In this document: one piece after another, positions 31,267 to 40,808 of the stretch
Numbering within the stretch: the stretch's first letter is position 1
Layout of the letters: each line of letters begins with the position of its first letter
Source: Photobacterium lipolyticum
GTDB taxonomy: Bacteria > Pseudomonadota > Gammaproteobacteria > Enterobacterales > Vibrionaceae
DNA length: 64,000 bases
NCBI RefSeq assembly: GCF_003026475.1
Contig: NZ_PYMC01000008.1
Coordinates: 62,001 to 126,000, forward strand
Direction: 5' to 3'
Notes under the pieces: generated by a model
What the model saw: the letters and a program-made list of their open reading frames with translations, nothing else
The model's database searches: none
What the model was told of the DNA's origin: nothing
Translations under genes and position numbers: made by a program

Positions 31267-32460
31267 ATGTTTGAACCGATGATGGAAATGTCTGATGAAG
31301 CGGTAATTAAGGTCATTGGCGTTGGCGGCGGCGGCGGTAATGCTGTCGATCACATGGTACGTGAATCGATTGAAGGTGTTCAGTTCATCAGTGTAAATAC
31401 TGATGCGCAGGCACTTCGTAAAACCAGTGTAAGCACGGTTATCCAGATTGGTGGTGATATCACTAAAGGTCTGGGGGCTGGTGCAAACCCACAAGTGGGT
31501 CGTGATTCTGCGCTTGAAGATCGCGAGGCGATTAAAGCGGCGCTTGACGGTTCTGATATGATATTCATCGCAGCCGGTATGGGCGGTGGCACCGGTACTG
31601 GTGCGGCTCCTATTATTGCTGAAGTGGCGAAAGAACTCGGTATTCTGACCGTTGCCGTTGTGACTAAGCCATTTAGCTTTGAAGGCAAGAAGCGCATGGC
31701 TTTCGCGGAGCAAGGCATTGAGGAGCTTTCCAAGCACGTCGATTCCCTGATTACGATTCCGAATGAAAAGTTACTGAAAGTATTAGGTCGTGGTATTACT
31801 CTGTTAGACGCATTTGCGAAAGCAAATGATGTCTTGAAGAATGCTGTACAAGGTATTGCAGAGCTGATCACTCGTCCTGGCATGATCAACGTCGACTTTG
31901 CTGACGTACGTACTGTGATGTCAGAAATGGGCCACGCGATGATGGGTAGCGGTGTCGCTACCGGTGATGATCGTGCTGAAGAAGCGGCAGAAATGGCGAT
32001 TTCAAGTCCGCTATTGGAAGACATCGATCTTGCGGGGGCTCGTGGCGTCTTGGTTAACATTACAGCTGGCCTGGATATGCGTCTTGACGAGTTTGAAACT
32101 GTGGGTAACACAGTGAAAGCTTTTGCATCAGACAACGCAACGGTCGTTATCGGTACTTCACTTGATCCTGATATGAGTGATGAACTACGTGTAACGGTAG
32201 TCGCGACAGGCATCGGTAAAGAATCTAAGCCGGATATCACATTAGTAACAACGGCAAAGCCCGTTCAGGCCGTGCAGCAGGAAAAACCAGCTGTACCAGT
32301 TGAAGAACTAAAGACGGCACCGCTTTCTCAGCCATCAGCGGCAGTAGAAAGTAGCGGTGTTCAGCAGTCTTCATCGACGGCAACGGCACAAAAATCTAAG
32401 CCTCAAGCTGAGCATGATTACCTTGATATTCCAGCATTTTTACGCAAGCAAGCAGACTGA
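31267..32460 (+). CDS. ftsZ: Tubulin-like division protein FtsZ
   Basis: GTPase forming the Z-ring. Tubulin signature GGGTGTG at 106-112, catalytic T7-loop [11 protein letters not shown], a flexible Q/S/A-rich linker (about 325-382), and the conserved C-terminal peptide [14 protein letters not shown] that binds FtsA, ZipA and ZapD. 397 aa. ZapD, ZapE and ZapG, which modulate it, are also in this window. Confidence 0.99.
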   Translation: MFEPMMEMSDEAVIKVIGVGGGGGNAVDHMVRESIEGVQFISVNTDAQALRKTSVSTVIQIGGDITKGLGAGANPQVGRDSALEDREAIKAALDGSDMIFIAAGMGGGTGTGAAPIIAEVAKELGILTVAVVTKPFSFEGKKRMAFAEQGIEELSKHVDSLITIPNEKLLKVLGRGITLLDAFAKANDVLKNAVQGIAELITRPGMINVDFADVRTVMSEMGHAMMGSGVATGDDRAEEAAEMAISSPLLEDIDLAGARGVLVNITAGLDMRLDEFETVGNTVKAFASDNATVVIGTSLDPDMSDELRVTVVATGIGKESKPDITLVTTAKPVQAVQQEKPAVPVEELKTAPLSQPSAAVESSGVQQSSSTATAQKSKPQAEHDYLDIPAFLRKQAD

Positions 32461-32622
32461 TTTTCAGTGAACAGTCAGTAATATTATTTTTGGGTGATCA
32501 GGTTGCAGTGATGTTGTTCTGGCGCAAGACGAGAGTGTAGAGTTTATAATGATAAATGAGCACTTTCGATAACGTTAATGAGCGACTATCGTTAAGGTCT
32601 GAAGAGCTGAAAAGTAAATTGT

Positions 32623-32651
32623 TTGGGTTATATCCGGATTTATGGTATGAT
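32623..32651 (+). promoter_or_regulatory. Promoter of lpxC
   Basis: TTGGGT (32623-32628), 17-bp spacer, TATGAT (32646-32651) with an extended -10 TGG immediately before it. About 100 bp before lpxC in the 293-bp ftsZ-lpxC gap, which shows no clear ftsZ terminator and no gene. Confidence 0.6.
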
Positions 32652-32753
32652 TTCTGTCCATTTCTCTTATGTAACAGGTTGTTATTTAAACAGAGGAATG
32701 GGCGGGTTATTAGCCTGTAAAAGACAGGCTAGAAAAACAGTTGAGACAGATAG

Positions 32754-33671
32754 ATGATCAGACAACGTACGCTTAAAAGCATTGTGCAAACGACTGGAGT
32801 GGGTCTTCACTCTGGGCGTAAAGTCACGCTTATTTTGCGCCCAGCGGCCGCAAATACGGGTGTGATTTACCGTCGTACAGATTTAAATCCACCAGTGGAT
32901 TTTCCTGCAGATGCAAATTCTGTGCGTGATACCATGCTATGTACTGCGCTTGTGAATGAACAAGGCGTGCGTATCTCAACCGTTGAGCACTTGAATGCAG
33001 CATTAGCCGGCATGGGCATCGATAATGTTATTATCGAAGTTGATGCACCTGAGATCCCAATTATGGATGGCAGTGCAAGCCCGTTTATTTATCTGCTTCA
33101 GTCTGCGGGTATTGAAACGTTGAACGCCCCTAAGCGTTTTTTACGTATCAAAAAGCCTGTTCGCATTGAAGATGGCGACAAGTGGGCGGAGCTGGTTCCT
33201 TATAATGGTTTCCGTCTCGACTTTGCTATCGACTTTAACCATCCTGCGATTGATTCAGATCAGCAGCGCTTGGTGCTGGATTTTTCAAGTAAGTCATTCG
33301 TAAAAGATATCAGCCGCGCTCGTACTTTTGGCTTCATGCGTGACATTGAATATCTTCAGTCTCAGAACTTGTGTCTGGGCGGGAGTTTTGACAATGCGAT
33401 TGTTCTGGATGACTACCGCATCCTAAACGATGAAGGTCTGCGTTTTGACAATGAGCTCGTGACTCACAAAGTATTGGATGCCATTGGCGACCTGTACATG
33501 TGTGGCCACAATATCATTGGTGAAATGCGCGCATACAAATCAGGCCATGCACTGAATAACCAATTACTGCGTGCGGTATTGGCTGATCAAGAAGCGTACG
33601 AGTGGTCAACCTTCCAGGAAGAGCAAGATGTTCCTGTGACGTTTGCCCAACCGGGCATGGTGCTCGCTTAA
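32754..33671 (+). CDS. lpxC: UDP-3-O-acyl-GlcNAc deacetylase LpxC
   Basis: Zinc enzyme for the committed step of lipid A synthesis. Zn ligands His79 (TVEHLNA), His238 and Asp242 ([10 protein letters not shown]), and the catalytic His265 (KSGHALNN), match E. coli numbering exactly. 305 aa. The C-terminal tail ([12 protein letters not shown]) resembles the FtsH degradation signal of E. coli LpxC. Ends the dcw run with a strong terminator. Confidence 0.98.
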   Translation: MIRQRTLKSIVQTTGVGLHSGRKVTLILRPAAANTGVIYRRTDLNPPVDFPADANSVRDTMLCTALVNEQGVRISTVEHLNAALAGMGIDNVIIEVDAPEIPIMDGSASPFIYLLQSAGIETLNAPKRFLRIKKPVRIEDGDKWAELVPYNGFRLDFAIDFNHPAIDSDQQRLVLDFSSKSFVKDISRARTFGFMRDIEYLQSQNLCLGGSFDNAIVLDDYRILNDEGLRFDNELVTHKVLDAIGDLYMCGHNIIGEMRAYKSGHALNNQLLRAVLADQEAYEWSTFQEEQDVPVTFAQPGMVLA

Positions 33672-33688
33672 GTACAATTTAGAATTTA

Positions 33689-33717
33689 AAAAAAGCCGGA
33701 CTCAGTCCGGCTTTTTT
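33689..33717 (+). terminator. Intrinsic terminator of lpxC
   Basis: AAAAAAGCCGGAC - TCA - GTCCGGCTTTTTT; could also act on the convergent dciA transcript. Confidence 0.95.
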
Positions 33718-33790
33718 GTATCTGAAATTTGTCATTTTTGCGAAGAGATAGGCAATAAACAGAAGAGTATGAATGGCCAAAAGAAAAGAG

Positions 33791-34255
33791 TTAAGAGCGT
33801 GAACTATTTTTTTCTGCCAACTTAGCCAGTCGTTCAAGCTTCGCTTTCACTTTCTCGGGGGCGTTTGCCGCTGTTGCTAATAAGTGCTGAGCGGCAACCG
33901 CACTGATCGGTTTTTGCACAATATCCGGCATTTTATCTTCTTTCGCCTTCTGTACCGCAGCAAGTTCCGGGTTCACCTTGATCTCAATATTAACCAGCTT
34001 CGGCAGCAGGTTAGAGCGTAACTGGCTGATTAAGGTATTGCGTTCATAGTTGAGCCGCATAGACCAGGCCGCAGAAGAGGTTTCAATAATTAAGATCCCC
34101 TGACGATAGTTACTAACACGGCAATGTTGGGCGCAATTTAAATGCTGGCGCACGGCATCATTGAGCTTGCTGAGCGCAATCGCACGCTGCTGGATATTGC
34201 TCAGACTGCTGTCATCCAACAGGCTGGCTGTGGTTTGGGGGCGATGATCTCTCAT
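33791..34255 (-). CDS. dciA: DciA, replicative helicase loader/operator (DUF721)
   Basis: 154 aa with an N-terminal DUF721 KH-like domain (about 12-110; LSKLNDAVRQHL.., SAAWSMRLNYERNTLISQLR) and a lysine-rich, probably disordered C-terminus. DciA is the ancestral DnaB loader, which Vibrionaceae use instead of DnaC. Position between lpxC and secA agrees with the Vibrio dciA locus. Reads against lpxC and away from secA. Confidence 0.87.
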   Translation of the reverse strand: MRDHRPQTTASLLDDSSLSNIQQRAIALSKLNDAVRQHLNCAQHCRVSNYRQGILIIETSSAAWSMRLNYERNTLISQLRSNLLPKLVNIEIKVNPELAAVQKAKEDKMPDIVQKPISAVAAQHLLATAANAPEKVKAKLERLAKLAEKNSSRS

Positions 34256-34292
34256 AACATTTGTGTTTCCTGATCAAAATTAGGCTAACCAG

Positions 34293-34381
34293 ACTGGTAT
34301 AAGTTCTAATTTTTCATATATGGAAGCAAGTCACTTGCTTTTACCATAGGCGGCACCGTTAATATGGCTTATTATACCAGT
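34293..34381. repeat. MITE-like inverted-repeat element, dciA-secA gap
   Basis: ACTGGTATAA (34293-34302) and TTATACCAGT (34372-34381) are perfect 10-bp terminal inverted repeats 89 bp apart overall. Inside is AAGCAAG-TCA-CTTGCTT (34324-34340). No ORF. The TATACCA-type end resembles the TACCAATC palindrome before degQ. Confidence 0.65.
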
Positions 34382-34494
34382 TCCATGGGATGTCATGCGC
34401 CGAAATGATCTGTTAACCAATGGGAATGGCTGCTTATTATTGGTCGTTCCATCCGACATTATCTTATAACAATGGTATTGTTTTCTTATTTCCC

Positions 34495-34522
34495 TTGAAA
34501 GTGACAAGGAGTGCCACAATAT
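34495..34522 (+). promoter_or_regulatory. Possible secA promoter
   Basis: TTGAAA (34495-34500), 16-bp spacer, CAATAT (34517-34522). Weak match; about 155 nt of leader would follow. No secM-like gene is recognisable between here and secA. Confidence 0.35.
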
Positions 34523-34677
34523 CATTTACAACCATTGTTTTAGGTGTTGGCCTCATTGTCACACAAAGTGACGGATTCAGGCGGAACAGGGATGACTATG
34601 ATCCCCGTCAATGACCCTCAGATTAAGCAATTCAGCGTGTATTGTGAGCTGAAATAACAAAGAGAAACGGCATCGTC

Positions 34678-37404
34678 ATGTTATCAAAACTACTGACTAA
34701 AGTTATCGGTAGCCGTAACGACCGCACCCTGCGTCGTTTGCGCAAAGTTGTTGATGAAATCAACAAATTAGAACCTCAATTTGAAAACCTTCAGGATGAA
34801 GAGCTGAAAGCAAAAACAGCCGAATTTCGTGAGCGTTTAGATCAGGGTGAAACACTGGATCAGCTTCTTCCTGAAGCATTTGCAACAGTTCGTGAAGCAT
34901 CAAATCGTGTGTTTGGCATGCGTCACTTCGACGTTCAGCTGCTTGGCGGTATGGTACTGAATGATTGCCAGATTGCAGAGATGCGTACCGGTGAAGGTAA
35001 AACACTGACCGCAACCTTGCCTGCCTATCTGAATGCGCTGACAGGAAAAGGCGTTCACATTGTTACCGTGAATGACTATCTGGCTACGCGTGATGCTGAA
35101 ACAAACCGTCCGCTATTTGAATTCCTCGGTATGACCGTTGGTGTCAACGTACCCAACATGCCGCCGCAAGCGAAAAAAGAAGCTTACGCCGCCGATGTAC
35201 TTTACGGTACCAATAACGAATTTGGTTTTGATTACCTGCGCGATAACATGGCGTTCCGTCCGGAAGATCGTGTTCAGCGTGAACGCTTCTTTGCTGTTGT
35301 CGATGAAGTCGATTCCATTCTTATCGATGAAGCCCGTACTCCGCTGATCATCTCCGGTCCTGCCGAAGATAGTTCAGAGCTTTATACCAAGATTAATAAG
35401 CTTATTCCCCAGCTGGTCAGGCAAGATCAGGAAGACAGCGAAGAGTACCGAGGCGAAGGTCACTACACTGTTGACGAGAAATCCAAGCAGGCGCACCTGA
35501 CTGAAAACGGTCAGGAGTTCGTGGAAGAATTACTGAAGCAGAACGGAATGATGGCAGTGGATGATACCTTGTATTCTCCTTCTAATATCAGCCTGTTGCA
35601 TCATGTGAATGCAGCATTGCGTGCCCATGTTCTGTTTGAACGCGATGTTGATTATATCGTTAAAGATGACGAAGTGATCATTGTCGATGAGCACACGGGG
35701 CGTACTATGCCCGGTCGTCGCTGGTCTGAAGGTCTTCACCAGGCTGTTGAGGCCAAAGAAGGTGTGAAGATCCAGAACGAAAACCAGACGCTGGCATCAA
35801 TTACCTTCCAGAACTATTTCCGTCTGTACAGCAAACTATCGGGTATGACAGGTACCGCTGATACAGAAGCGTTTGAATTCCAGTCTATCTACGGTCTGGA
35901 AACAGTCGTTCTGCCGACGAACAAACCAATGATCCGTGATGATATGGGTGATTTGGTTTACATGACCGAGGCCGAAAAATTTACGGCAATTTGCGAAGAT
36001 ATTAAAGAGCGTGTAGCCAAAGGCCAACCGGTCTTGGTGGGCACCGTTTCGATTGAAAAATCTGAGTTGCTGTCTAATGCATTGAAAAAACAAGGTATTA
36101 AGCATCAGGTTCTGAACGCGAAATTCCACGAAAAAGAAGCCGACATTGTTGCTCAGGCGGGGCAGACTGGTTCCGTAACCATCGCGACCAATATGGCCGG
36201 TCGTGGTACGGATATCGTGTTAGGTGGCAGCTGGCAGAATGAAATTGCCAAGTTGGAAGCACCAACGGATGCCCAAATCGAACAGATTAAAGCGAAGTGG
36301 AAAGAAGATCATGCAGCTGTTCTTGCTGCGGGCGGCTTGCATATTATCGGTACCGAGCGTCATGAATCTCGCCGTATCGATAACCAGTTGCGTGGCCGTT
36401 CTGGTCGTCAGGGTGATGCCGGTTCTTCTCGTTTCTACCTATCGATGGAAGATGGCCTGATGCGTATCTTTGCGTCAGATCGTGTTTCTAACATGATGAA
36501 AAAATTAGGGATGGAAGAAGGCGAAGCGATTGAACACCCTTGGGTAACAAAAGCGATTGAAAATGCCCAGCGTAAGGTTGAAGGCCGTAACTTCGATATC
36601 CGTAAGCAATTGCTGGAATTCGATGATGTGGCGAACGATCAGCGAAAGGTCGTTTACGAATTACGTGATGAACTGATGAATGCTGACGATATCAGCGAGA
36701 TGATCGGACATAACCGCGAAGATGTTCTGCTTGCTATAATTGACAGCTATATTCCGCCGCAGTCGCTGGAAGAAATGTGGGATGTGAAAGGGCTGGAAGA
36801 TCGCCTGAAAGCCGATTTCGATCTGGATCTGCCGATTCAGGAATGGCTGGATACGGAAGATAAGCTTTACGAAGAAGCTCTGCGTGAACGTATTGTTGAG
36901 CAAGCGGTTTCCATTTACCAGCAGAAAGAGGATGTGGTCGGCGCCGAAGTGCTGCGTAACTTTGAAAAGACGGTTATGCTGCAAAATCTGGATATGCTTT
37001 GGAAAGAGCACCTTGCTGCGATGGATCACCTGCGCCAGGGGATCCACCTGCGCGGTTATGCCCAGAAGAATCCAAAACAAGAGTACAAGCGCGAATCGTT
37101 TGAACTGTTTGAGGAGATGCTGGAAAGCCTAAAATCTGATGTGATCGCAATCCTGAGCAAAGTGCGTGTACAGCAGCAGGAAGAAGTTGATCGGATGGAA
37201 GCAGAACGCCGTCAGCAAGCGGAAGAGCTGGCTCGCCGTCAGCAGTATCAGCATCAGAATGCCGATAGCCAAATCGCAGGTGACAGTGATGAGCAAGCAT
37301 CTGCAGGTACTTTCCAGCGTGATGAGCGTAAAGTGGGCCGCAACGAGCCTTGCCCATGTGGTTCCGGCAAGAAATACAAACAATGTCACGGTAAGATCAA
37401 TTAA
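34678..37404 (+). CDS. secA: Preprotein translocase ATPase SecA
   Basis: Motor of the Sec pathway. DEAD-type motor NBD1 with Walker A MRTGEGKT (102-109) and [13 protein letters not shown]; preprotein cross-linking domain about 220-370; NBD2 ([22 protein letters not shown]); helical scaffold; and a C-terminal zinc/SecB-binding tail [14 protein letters not shown] (about 893-906). 908 aa (E. coli 901). Confidence 0.99.
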   Translation: MLSKLLTKVIGSRNDRTLRRLRKVVDEINKLEPQFENLQDEELKAKTAEFRERLDQGETLDQLLPEAFATVREASNRVFGMRHFDVQLLGGMVLNDCQIAEMRTGEGKTLTATLPAYLNALTGKGVHIVTVNDYLATRDAETNRPLFEFLGMTVGVNVPNMPPQAKKEAYAADVLYGTNNEFGFDYLRDNMAFRPEDRVQRERFFAVVDEVDSILIDEARTPLIISGPAEDSSELYTKINKLIPQLVRQDQEDSEEYRGEGHYTVDEKSKQAHLTENGQEFVEELLKQNGMMAVDDTLYSPSNISLLHHVNAALRAHVLFERDVDYIVKDDEVIIVDEHTGRTMPGRRWSEGLHQAVEAKEGVKIQNENQTLASITFQNYFRLYSKLSGMTGTADTEAFEFQSIYGLETVVLPTNKPMIRDDMGDLVYMTEAEKFTAICEDIKERVAKGQPVLVGTVSIEKSELLSNALKKQGIKHQVLNAKFHEKEADIVAQAGQTGSVTIATNMAGRGTDIVLGGSWQNEIAKLEAPTDAQIEQIKAKWKEDHAAVLAAGGLHIIGTERHESRRIDNQLRGRSGRQGDAGSSRFYLSMEDGLMRIFASDRVSNMMKKLGMEEGEAIEHPWVTKAIENAQRKVEGRNFDIRKQLLEFDDVANDQRKVVYELRDELMNADDISEMIGHNREDVLLAIIDSYIPPQSLEEMWDVKGLEDRLKADFDLDLPIQEWLDTEDKLYEEALRERIVEQAVSIYQQKEDVVGAEVLRNFEKTVMLQNLDMLWKEHLAAMDHLRQGIHLRGYAQKNPKQEYKRESFELFEEMLESLKSDVIAILSKVRVQQQEEVDRMEAERRQQAEELARRQQYQHQNADSQIAGDSDEQASAGTFQRDERKVGRNEPCPCGSGKKYKQCHGKIN

Positions 37405-37434
37405 TTGATCCGCCGAATCACGGTTTTATAGAGT

Positions 37435-37460
37435 AAAAAGGTCGCGCAAGCGGCCTTTTT
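37435..37460 (+). terminator. Intrinsic terminator of secA
   Basis: AAAAAGGTCGC - GCAA - GCGGCCTTTTT with one T-G pair. A heptamer array begins 11 nt further on. Confidence 0.9.
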
Positions 37461-37470
37461 GTTTATAGTA

Positions 37471-37556
<86 letters not shown>

Positions 37557-37577
37557 CACAGACAGTAGGTTATCAGT

Positions 37578-37976
37578 TTGGATAAAAAGCGCATTTGGAT
37601 CTCGGCCGGGATCATTCTTAACCCTGACCATGATCAGGTGTTTATTACCCGACGTGCAGCAAAAGCACATCAGGGCGGTTTCTGGGAGTTTGCCGGCGGA
37701 AAAGTGGAAGTCGGCGAAACGGCGGAACAAGCGGTCATCCGTGAGCTGTTTGAAGAAGTGGGTATTAATGCCACGGAACTAGAACATTTTATGGCCCTGG
37801 AGCATGATTTTCCCGATAAGGCGCTCAAGTTCGACTTTTACCTGGTTAAAGCCTTTCATGGTGAGGCCTATGGTAAAGAAGGCCAGCCGGGGGAGTGGGT
37901 AAAGCTGGCAGACTTGACGCGCTATGCGTTCCCGGATGCCAATGATGCGGTGTTGGAAAAGTTGATGGGGATGTAA
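37578..37976 (+). CDS. mutT: 8-oxo-dGTP diphosphatase MutT
   Basis: Nudix hydrolase that removes 8-oxo-dGTP from the nucleotide pool. The Nudix box runs from Gly41 to about Ile63 (GKVEVGET..., then RELFEEVG). 132 aa, close to E. coli's 129. Start TTG 37578 is the only start that restores the family N-terminus (KKRIWISAGII); the SD is weak (AGG), so low translation is plausible. Position after secA is the classical one. Confidence 0.93.
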   Translation: MDKKRIWISAGIILNPDHDQVFITRRAAKAHQGGFWEFAGGKVEVGETAEQAVIRELFEEVGINATELEHFMALEHDFPDKALKFDFYLVKAFHGEAYGKEGQPGEWVKLADLTRYAFPDANDAVLEKLMGM

Positions 37977-37979
37977 ATT

Positions 37980-38080
37980 GGTCCTATGGTCCTATGGTCC
38001 TATGGTCCGGGTATTAGTACCATAGGTCCTCAGGACCGCTCTTCCCGCTTTTTCCAGGAACTAGGTTCTCGCCTCTCGGA
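37980..38080. repeat. Repeat array 4 (GGTCCTAT octamer plus inverted unit)
   Basis: Three perfect GGTCCTAT units (37980-38003) plus a partial one, followed by ACCATAGG (38019-38026), which can pair with CCTATGGT (37999-38006). AGGACCGCTCTTCCCG (38032-38047) is the reverse complement of the AAGAGCGGTCC end of the composite elements at 40669 and 45671. Lies between convergent mutT and yacG. Confidence 0.88.
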
Positions 38081-38087
38081 ACTGGAT

Positions 38088-38294
38088 TTAATCCCCCATA
38101 TCTTCCGACCAGATATCGGAATCAGACGTATCAGGCGCGCCTGGGATCGCTTTATCTTCTTCCGCCCATTCGCCGAGGTCAATCAGCTGGCAGCGCTTTG
38201 AGCAAAAAGGTCGAAACGGACTTGCCTCACTCCATTCCACGTCGGTTTTACAGGTGGGGCATTTAACGATCATAGGTTTCTTTGATTGTGACAC
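38088..38294 (-). CDS. yacG: DNA gyrase inhibitor YacG (zinc finger)
   Basis: 68-aa zinc protein with Cys12-x2-Cys15 and Cys31-x3-Cys35 ([23 protein letters not shown]) and an acidic tail. E. coli YacG binds GyrB and blocks DNA binding. Last gene of the coaE-zapD-yacG group. Confidence 0.93.
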   Translation of the reverse strand: MSQSKKPMIVKCPTCKTDVEWSEASPFRPFCSKRCQLIDLGEWAEEDKAIPGAPDTSDSDIWSEDMGD

Positions 38295-38303
38295 AAGGCG
38301 ACC

Positions 38304-39041
38304 TCAGCAGATGGCTAGTTGAAATTCAATATTATCCGCAATCGTCGCGCCTTCCTCAAATGGCAGGAAACGTATGGCAAAACGGCTACGATGTCCGGAT
38401 ATCATAGGGTATACCCCATAGCTAGGGCAAATATGCAGACGTAATAAATGTGCATTTTCTGCATCATGCTGGAAAAAACCACCACGTGCAATTTGCGGTT
38501 GGAGTTGTCCTGATTCACGGGTAAAACGGAGCCATAAATTGAGCGCGAAGGTCATTTCTGCCAGTTGTTTAAGCCAGTTAGCAATATCATTTTGCTTATG
38601 GGCTAAAGGTAAATGCAGCCAGTGGTGCAGTGCCGGAAGGTCAAAGCAGCAACTGCCGCCGGGAATCGAGAAGCGTTGTCTGATGCCACTTAAAAAGCGG
38701 TCATCACGTAAATCCTGCCCCAGGCGCGTCGCGGCTATTAATTTGTGGTGCGCCATATCCATATTATCAAGTAACTCTAAAAGCGCGGTCTGATCCACGC
38801 CCTCGGCATTTAACCAATTCTTTAACCGGGCTCTTTGCTTCTCAAGATCTTTAGCCAGCTCGGTTTTAAGCTGAACCTGATCAAGAATTTCCAGTAAGTC
38901 AAACAGTGCGCGGAAGAACACCTGATGCTGCCATTGGTCGCTCAGCTGGCTGGCATGGGTCATTTGGCGGATCAAAGACTCAAGGCGTAAGTAAATACGC
39001 ACTCTTTCATTCAACGGATGTTCAAAACGGTTTGTCTGCAT
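38304..39041 (-). CDS. zapD: Z-ring-associated protein ZapD
   Basis: Cytoplasmic dimer that bundles FtsZ by binding its C-terminal peptide. All-helical N-terminal region (FEHPLNERVRIYLRLESLI) and C-terminal beta-rich region (GGFFQHD..., YPMISGHRSRFAIRFLPFEEG). 245 aa (E. coli 247). Starts 9 bp upstream of yacG's start side; standard coaE-zapD-yacG order. Confidence 0.95.
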   Translation of the reverse strand: MQTNRFEHPLNERVRIYLRLESLIRQMTHASQLSDQWQHQVFFRALFDLLEILDQVQLKTELAKDLEKQRARLKNWLNAEGVDQTALLELLDNMDMAHHKLIAATRLGQDLRDDRFLSGIRQRFSIPGGSCCFDLPALHHWLHLPLAHKQNDIANWLKQLAEMTFALNLWLRFTRESGQLQPQIARGGFFQHDAENAHLLRLHICPSYGVYPMISGHRSRFAIRFLPFEEGATIADNIEFQLAIC

Positions 39042-39106
39042 GAGTGCACCTTGAATTGAACCTCTTGCGAAGGCTCTGAATATATCGTTACTTAATGCCA
39101 GTGAAA

Positions 39107-39712
39107 TTACGGATAAAGCCGGCTCATTTCGAGATATTGTTGATGTAATTTCGCCACTTTATTTTCAAGTACTGTGCTGTCACCATTATTACAAATGATG
39201 TCGTCTGCGGCAGCGTTCCTTTTTTCACGAGAGGCCTGAGCCGCCAGGATCTTTTTCACATGCTCAGGATCAACTTGGTCGCGCTGCTGGGTGCGGGCTA
39301 CCTGTATCTCTTCATCCACATCCACCACTAACAGGCGGTGAGTCATGACTTGCAGGTTTTTTTCAACCATTAACGGCACCACCAGCAAGCAGTAAGGAGA
39401 GGTTGCCTTCTTTATCTCATCCTGCATTTTTTCCCGGATAAGAGGGTGTAGCAGGCTGTTCAGCCACTCTTTCAGCGGTTGTTGATTAAAAATGGCTTGT
39501 CTGAGCTTACTTCGGTCAAGGGTGCCATCGGCCAGCAAGATGTCAGCCCCCAGCTTGTTGATAATCGCCGTTAATCCGGGCGTTCCCGGCTCAACGACTT
39601 CCCTGGCAATAACATCAGCATCGATAACGTTTATCTCATATTTAGCAAATAAATCAGCGACAGTGGTTTTTCCACTGCCAATACCGCCCGTTAAGCCAAC
39701 GACCATAGTCAT
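39107..39712 (-). CDS. coaE: Dephospho-CoA kinase CoaE
   Basis: Last step of coenzyme A synthesis. P-loop GGIGSGKT at about 9-16, NVIDADVIAREVVEPG (CoA-binding Asp) and VARTQQRDQVDPEHVKKILAAQ lid region. 201 aa (E. coli 206). Overlaps pilD by 4 bp. Confidence 0.96.
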   Translation of the reverse strand: MTMVVGLTGGIGSGKTTVADLFAKYEINVIDADVIAREVVEPGTPGLTAIINKLGADILLADGTLDRSKLRQAIFNQQPLKEWLNSLLHPLIREKMQDEIKKATSPYCLLVVPLMVEKNLQVMTHRLLVVDVDEEIQVARTQQRDQVDPEHVKKILAAQASREKRNAAADDIICNNGDSTVLENKVAKLHQQYLEMSRLYP

Positions 39713-40587
39713 AGCGACAGTCCTAAATATGAACCGAGGTACCAGTCAATGATCTGGCTCCCCCATAAAATGCCGACCCAGCCAGCCATCGCAAGATAAG
39801 GGCCAAATGAAAAAGGTGTCTGTGAATCTGATTTTTGCATACGCAACAAGATGATGCCACAGATTGCACCTACCAAGGAAGAGAGCAGGACCACAAAAGG
39901 CAGAGTCTGCCAGCCCAGCCAGGCTCCAAGCGCGGCTAATAGCTTAAAATCGCCATAGCCCATACCTTCCTTGCCCGTTAGCAACTTAAAGCACCAGTAT
40001 AAGCTCCACAGGGATAGGTAACCGGCCATCGCCCCGATGATGGCGTCTGGTAGCGAGACCGGACTCCAGCCAAGCAAGGCAACAAAAATCCCGGCCCACA
40101 TCAGCGGTAAGGTGATTTGATCGGGCAGTAACATTTTGTCGATATCAATAAAGGTCAGAGCAATCAGTGCAAAGCTGAAGAAAATAACGGCCAGAGCCCA
40201 TGGTGAAGGCGGCAGCATGATGGCAATGGTGGCGGTCATGATTGCCGTTAATAGCTCAATGGCCGGATAGCGTGCACTGATTTTGGCCTGGCAGGCACTG
40301 CAGCGACCTTTAAGCAAGAGCCAGCTGATGACCGGGATGTTCTCCCATATGGTGATAGCATGCTGGCAGTGCGGGCAGCGGGAACGAGGCACACTGAGGT
40401 TAAACGGTGCCGTCGTTTCAGCATTCGCGCCAAATTCAGGGAAGCATTCAACACAATCAGCTTTCCATTGCCGCTCCATCATAACGGGTAAGCGGTAAAT
40501 CACCACATTCAAGAAACTGCCAATCAACAGCCCGAAGATAGCGGCGGAGAGAGGAAATAACCAAGGGTAGTAAGTAAGCAGTTCCAT
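39709..40587 (-). CDS. pilD: Type IV prepilin peptidase/N-methyltransferase PilD
   Basis: Polytopic aspartyl protease that cuts the class III leader of PilA (QQG|FTLIE) and methylates the new N-terminus. Zinc-type tetracysteine Cys71-x2-Cys74 and Cys96-x2-Cys99, an extra Cys45-x2-Cys48 pair, and catalytic aspartates in IDIDKMLLPD (about 147-156) and GYGD (210-213). 292 aa. Separated from pilC by 221 bp of repeats. Confidence 0.95.
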   Translation of the reverse strand: MELLTYYPWLFPLSAAIFGLLIGSFLNVVIYRLPVMMERQWKADCVECFPEFGANAETTAPFNLSVPRSRCPHCQHAITIWENIPVISWLLLKGRCSACQAKISARYPAIELLTAIMTATIAIMLPPSPWALAVIFFSFALIALTFIDIDKMLLPDQITLPLMWAGIFVALLGWSPVSLPDAIIGAMAGYLSLWSLYWCFKLLTGKEGMGYGDFKLLAALGAWLGWQTLPFVVLLSSLVGAICGIILLRMQKSDSQTPFSFGPYLAMAGWVGILWGSQIIDWYLGSYLGLSL

Positions 40588-40620
40588 GAAAACATCTCAT
40601 ATTAGTTGTTGCGGTTATTG

Positions 40621-40805
40621 TAGGGGATTAGAGGGGCAGATCCTAGAACCGAGATTCTAGTGATTAGGAAGAGCGGCCCTATGGCCCTAGGATCCTATGG
40701 AAAGAGCGGAAAAGCTTGACTCCCCGTCGAGGCTCAGGGAGTCTGCCTGACAGGACCCCAGGACCGCTTTACTCTAGGATCTCGAACCTCGAACCTCTTA
40801 CCTCA
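40621..40805. repeat. Composite repeat element 5 (pilD-pilC)
   Basis: AAGAGCGGCCCTATGGCCCT (40669-40688), AGCTTGAC (40713-40720), AGGACCCCAGGAC (40752-40764), with an end GGACCGCTTT (40761-40770) nearly complementary to the opening AAGAGCGGCC, so the unit 40669-40770 has imperfect terminal inverted repeats. Flanked by heptamers (CCTAGAACCGAGATTCTAG; CTCGAACCTCGAACCTC). Transcribed inside the pil operon if that is polycistronic. Confidence 0.88.
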
Positions 40806-40808
40806 AAC

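Noticed and set aside
31380..32240. 286-codon minus-strand frame over ftsZ
   Set aside because: Long, Ser/Ala/Pro-rich antisense frame mirroring the highly biased codons of ftsZ; no start signal or homology.
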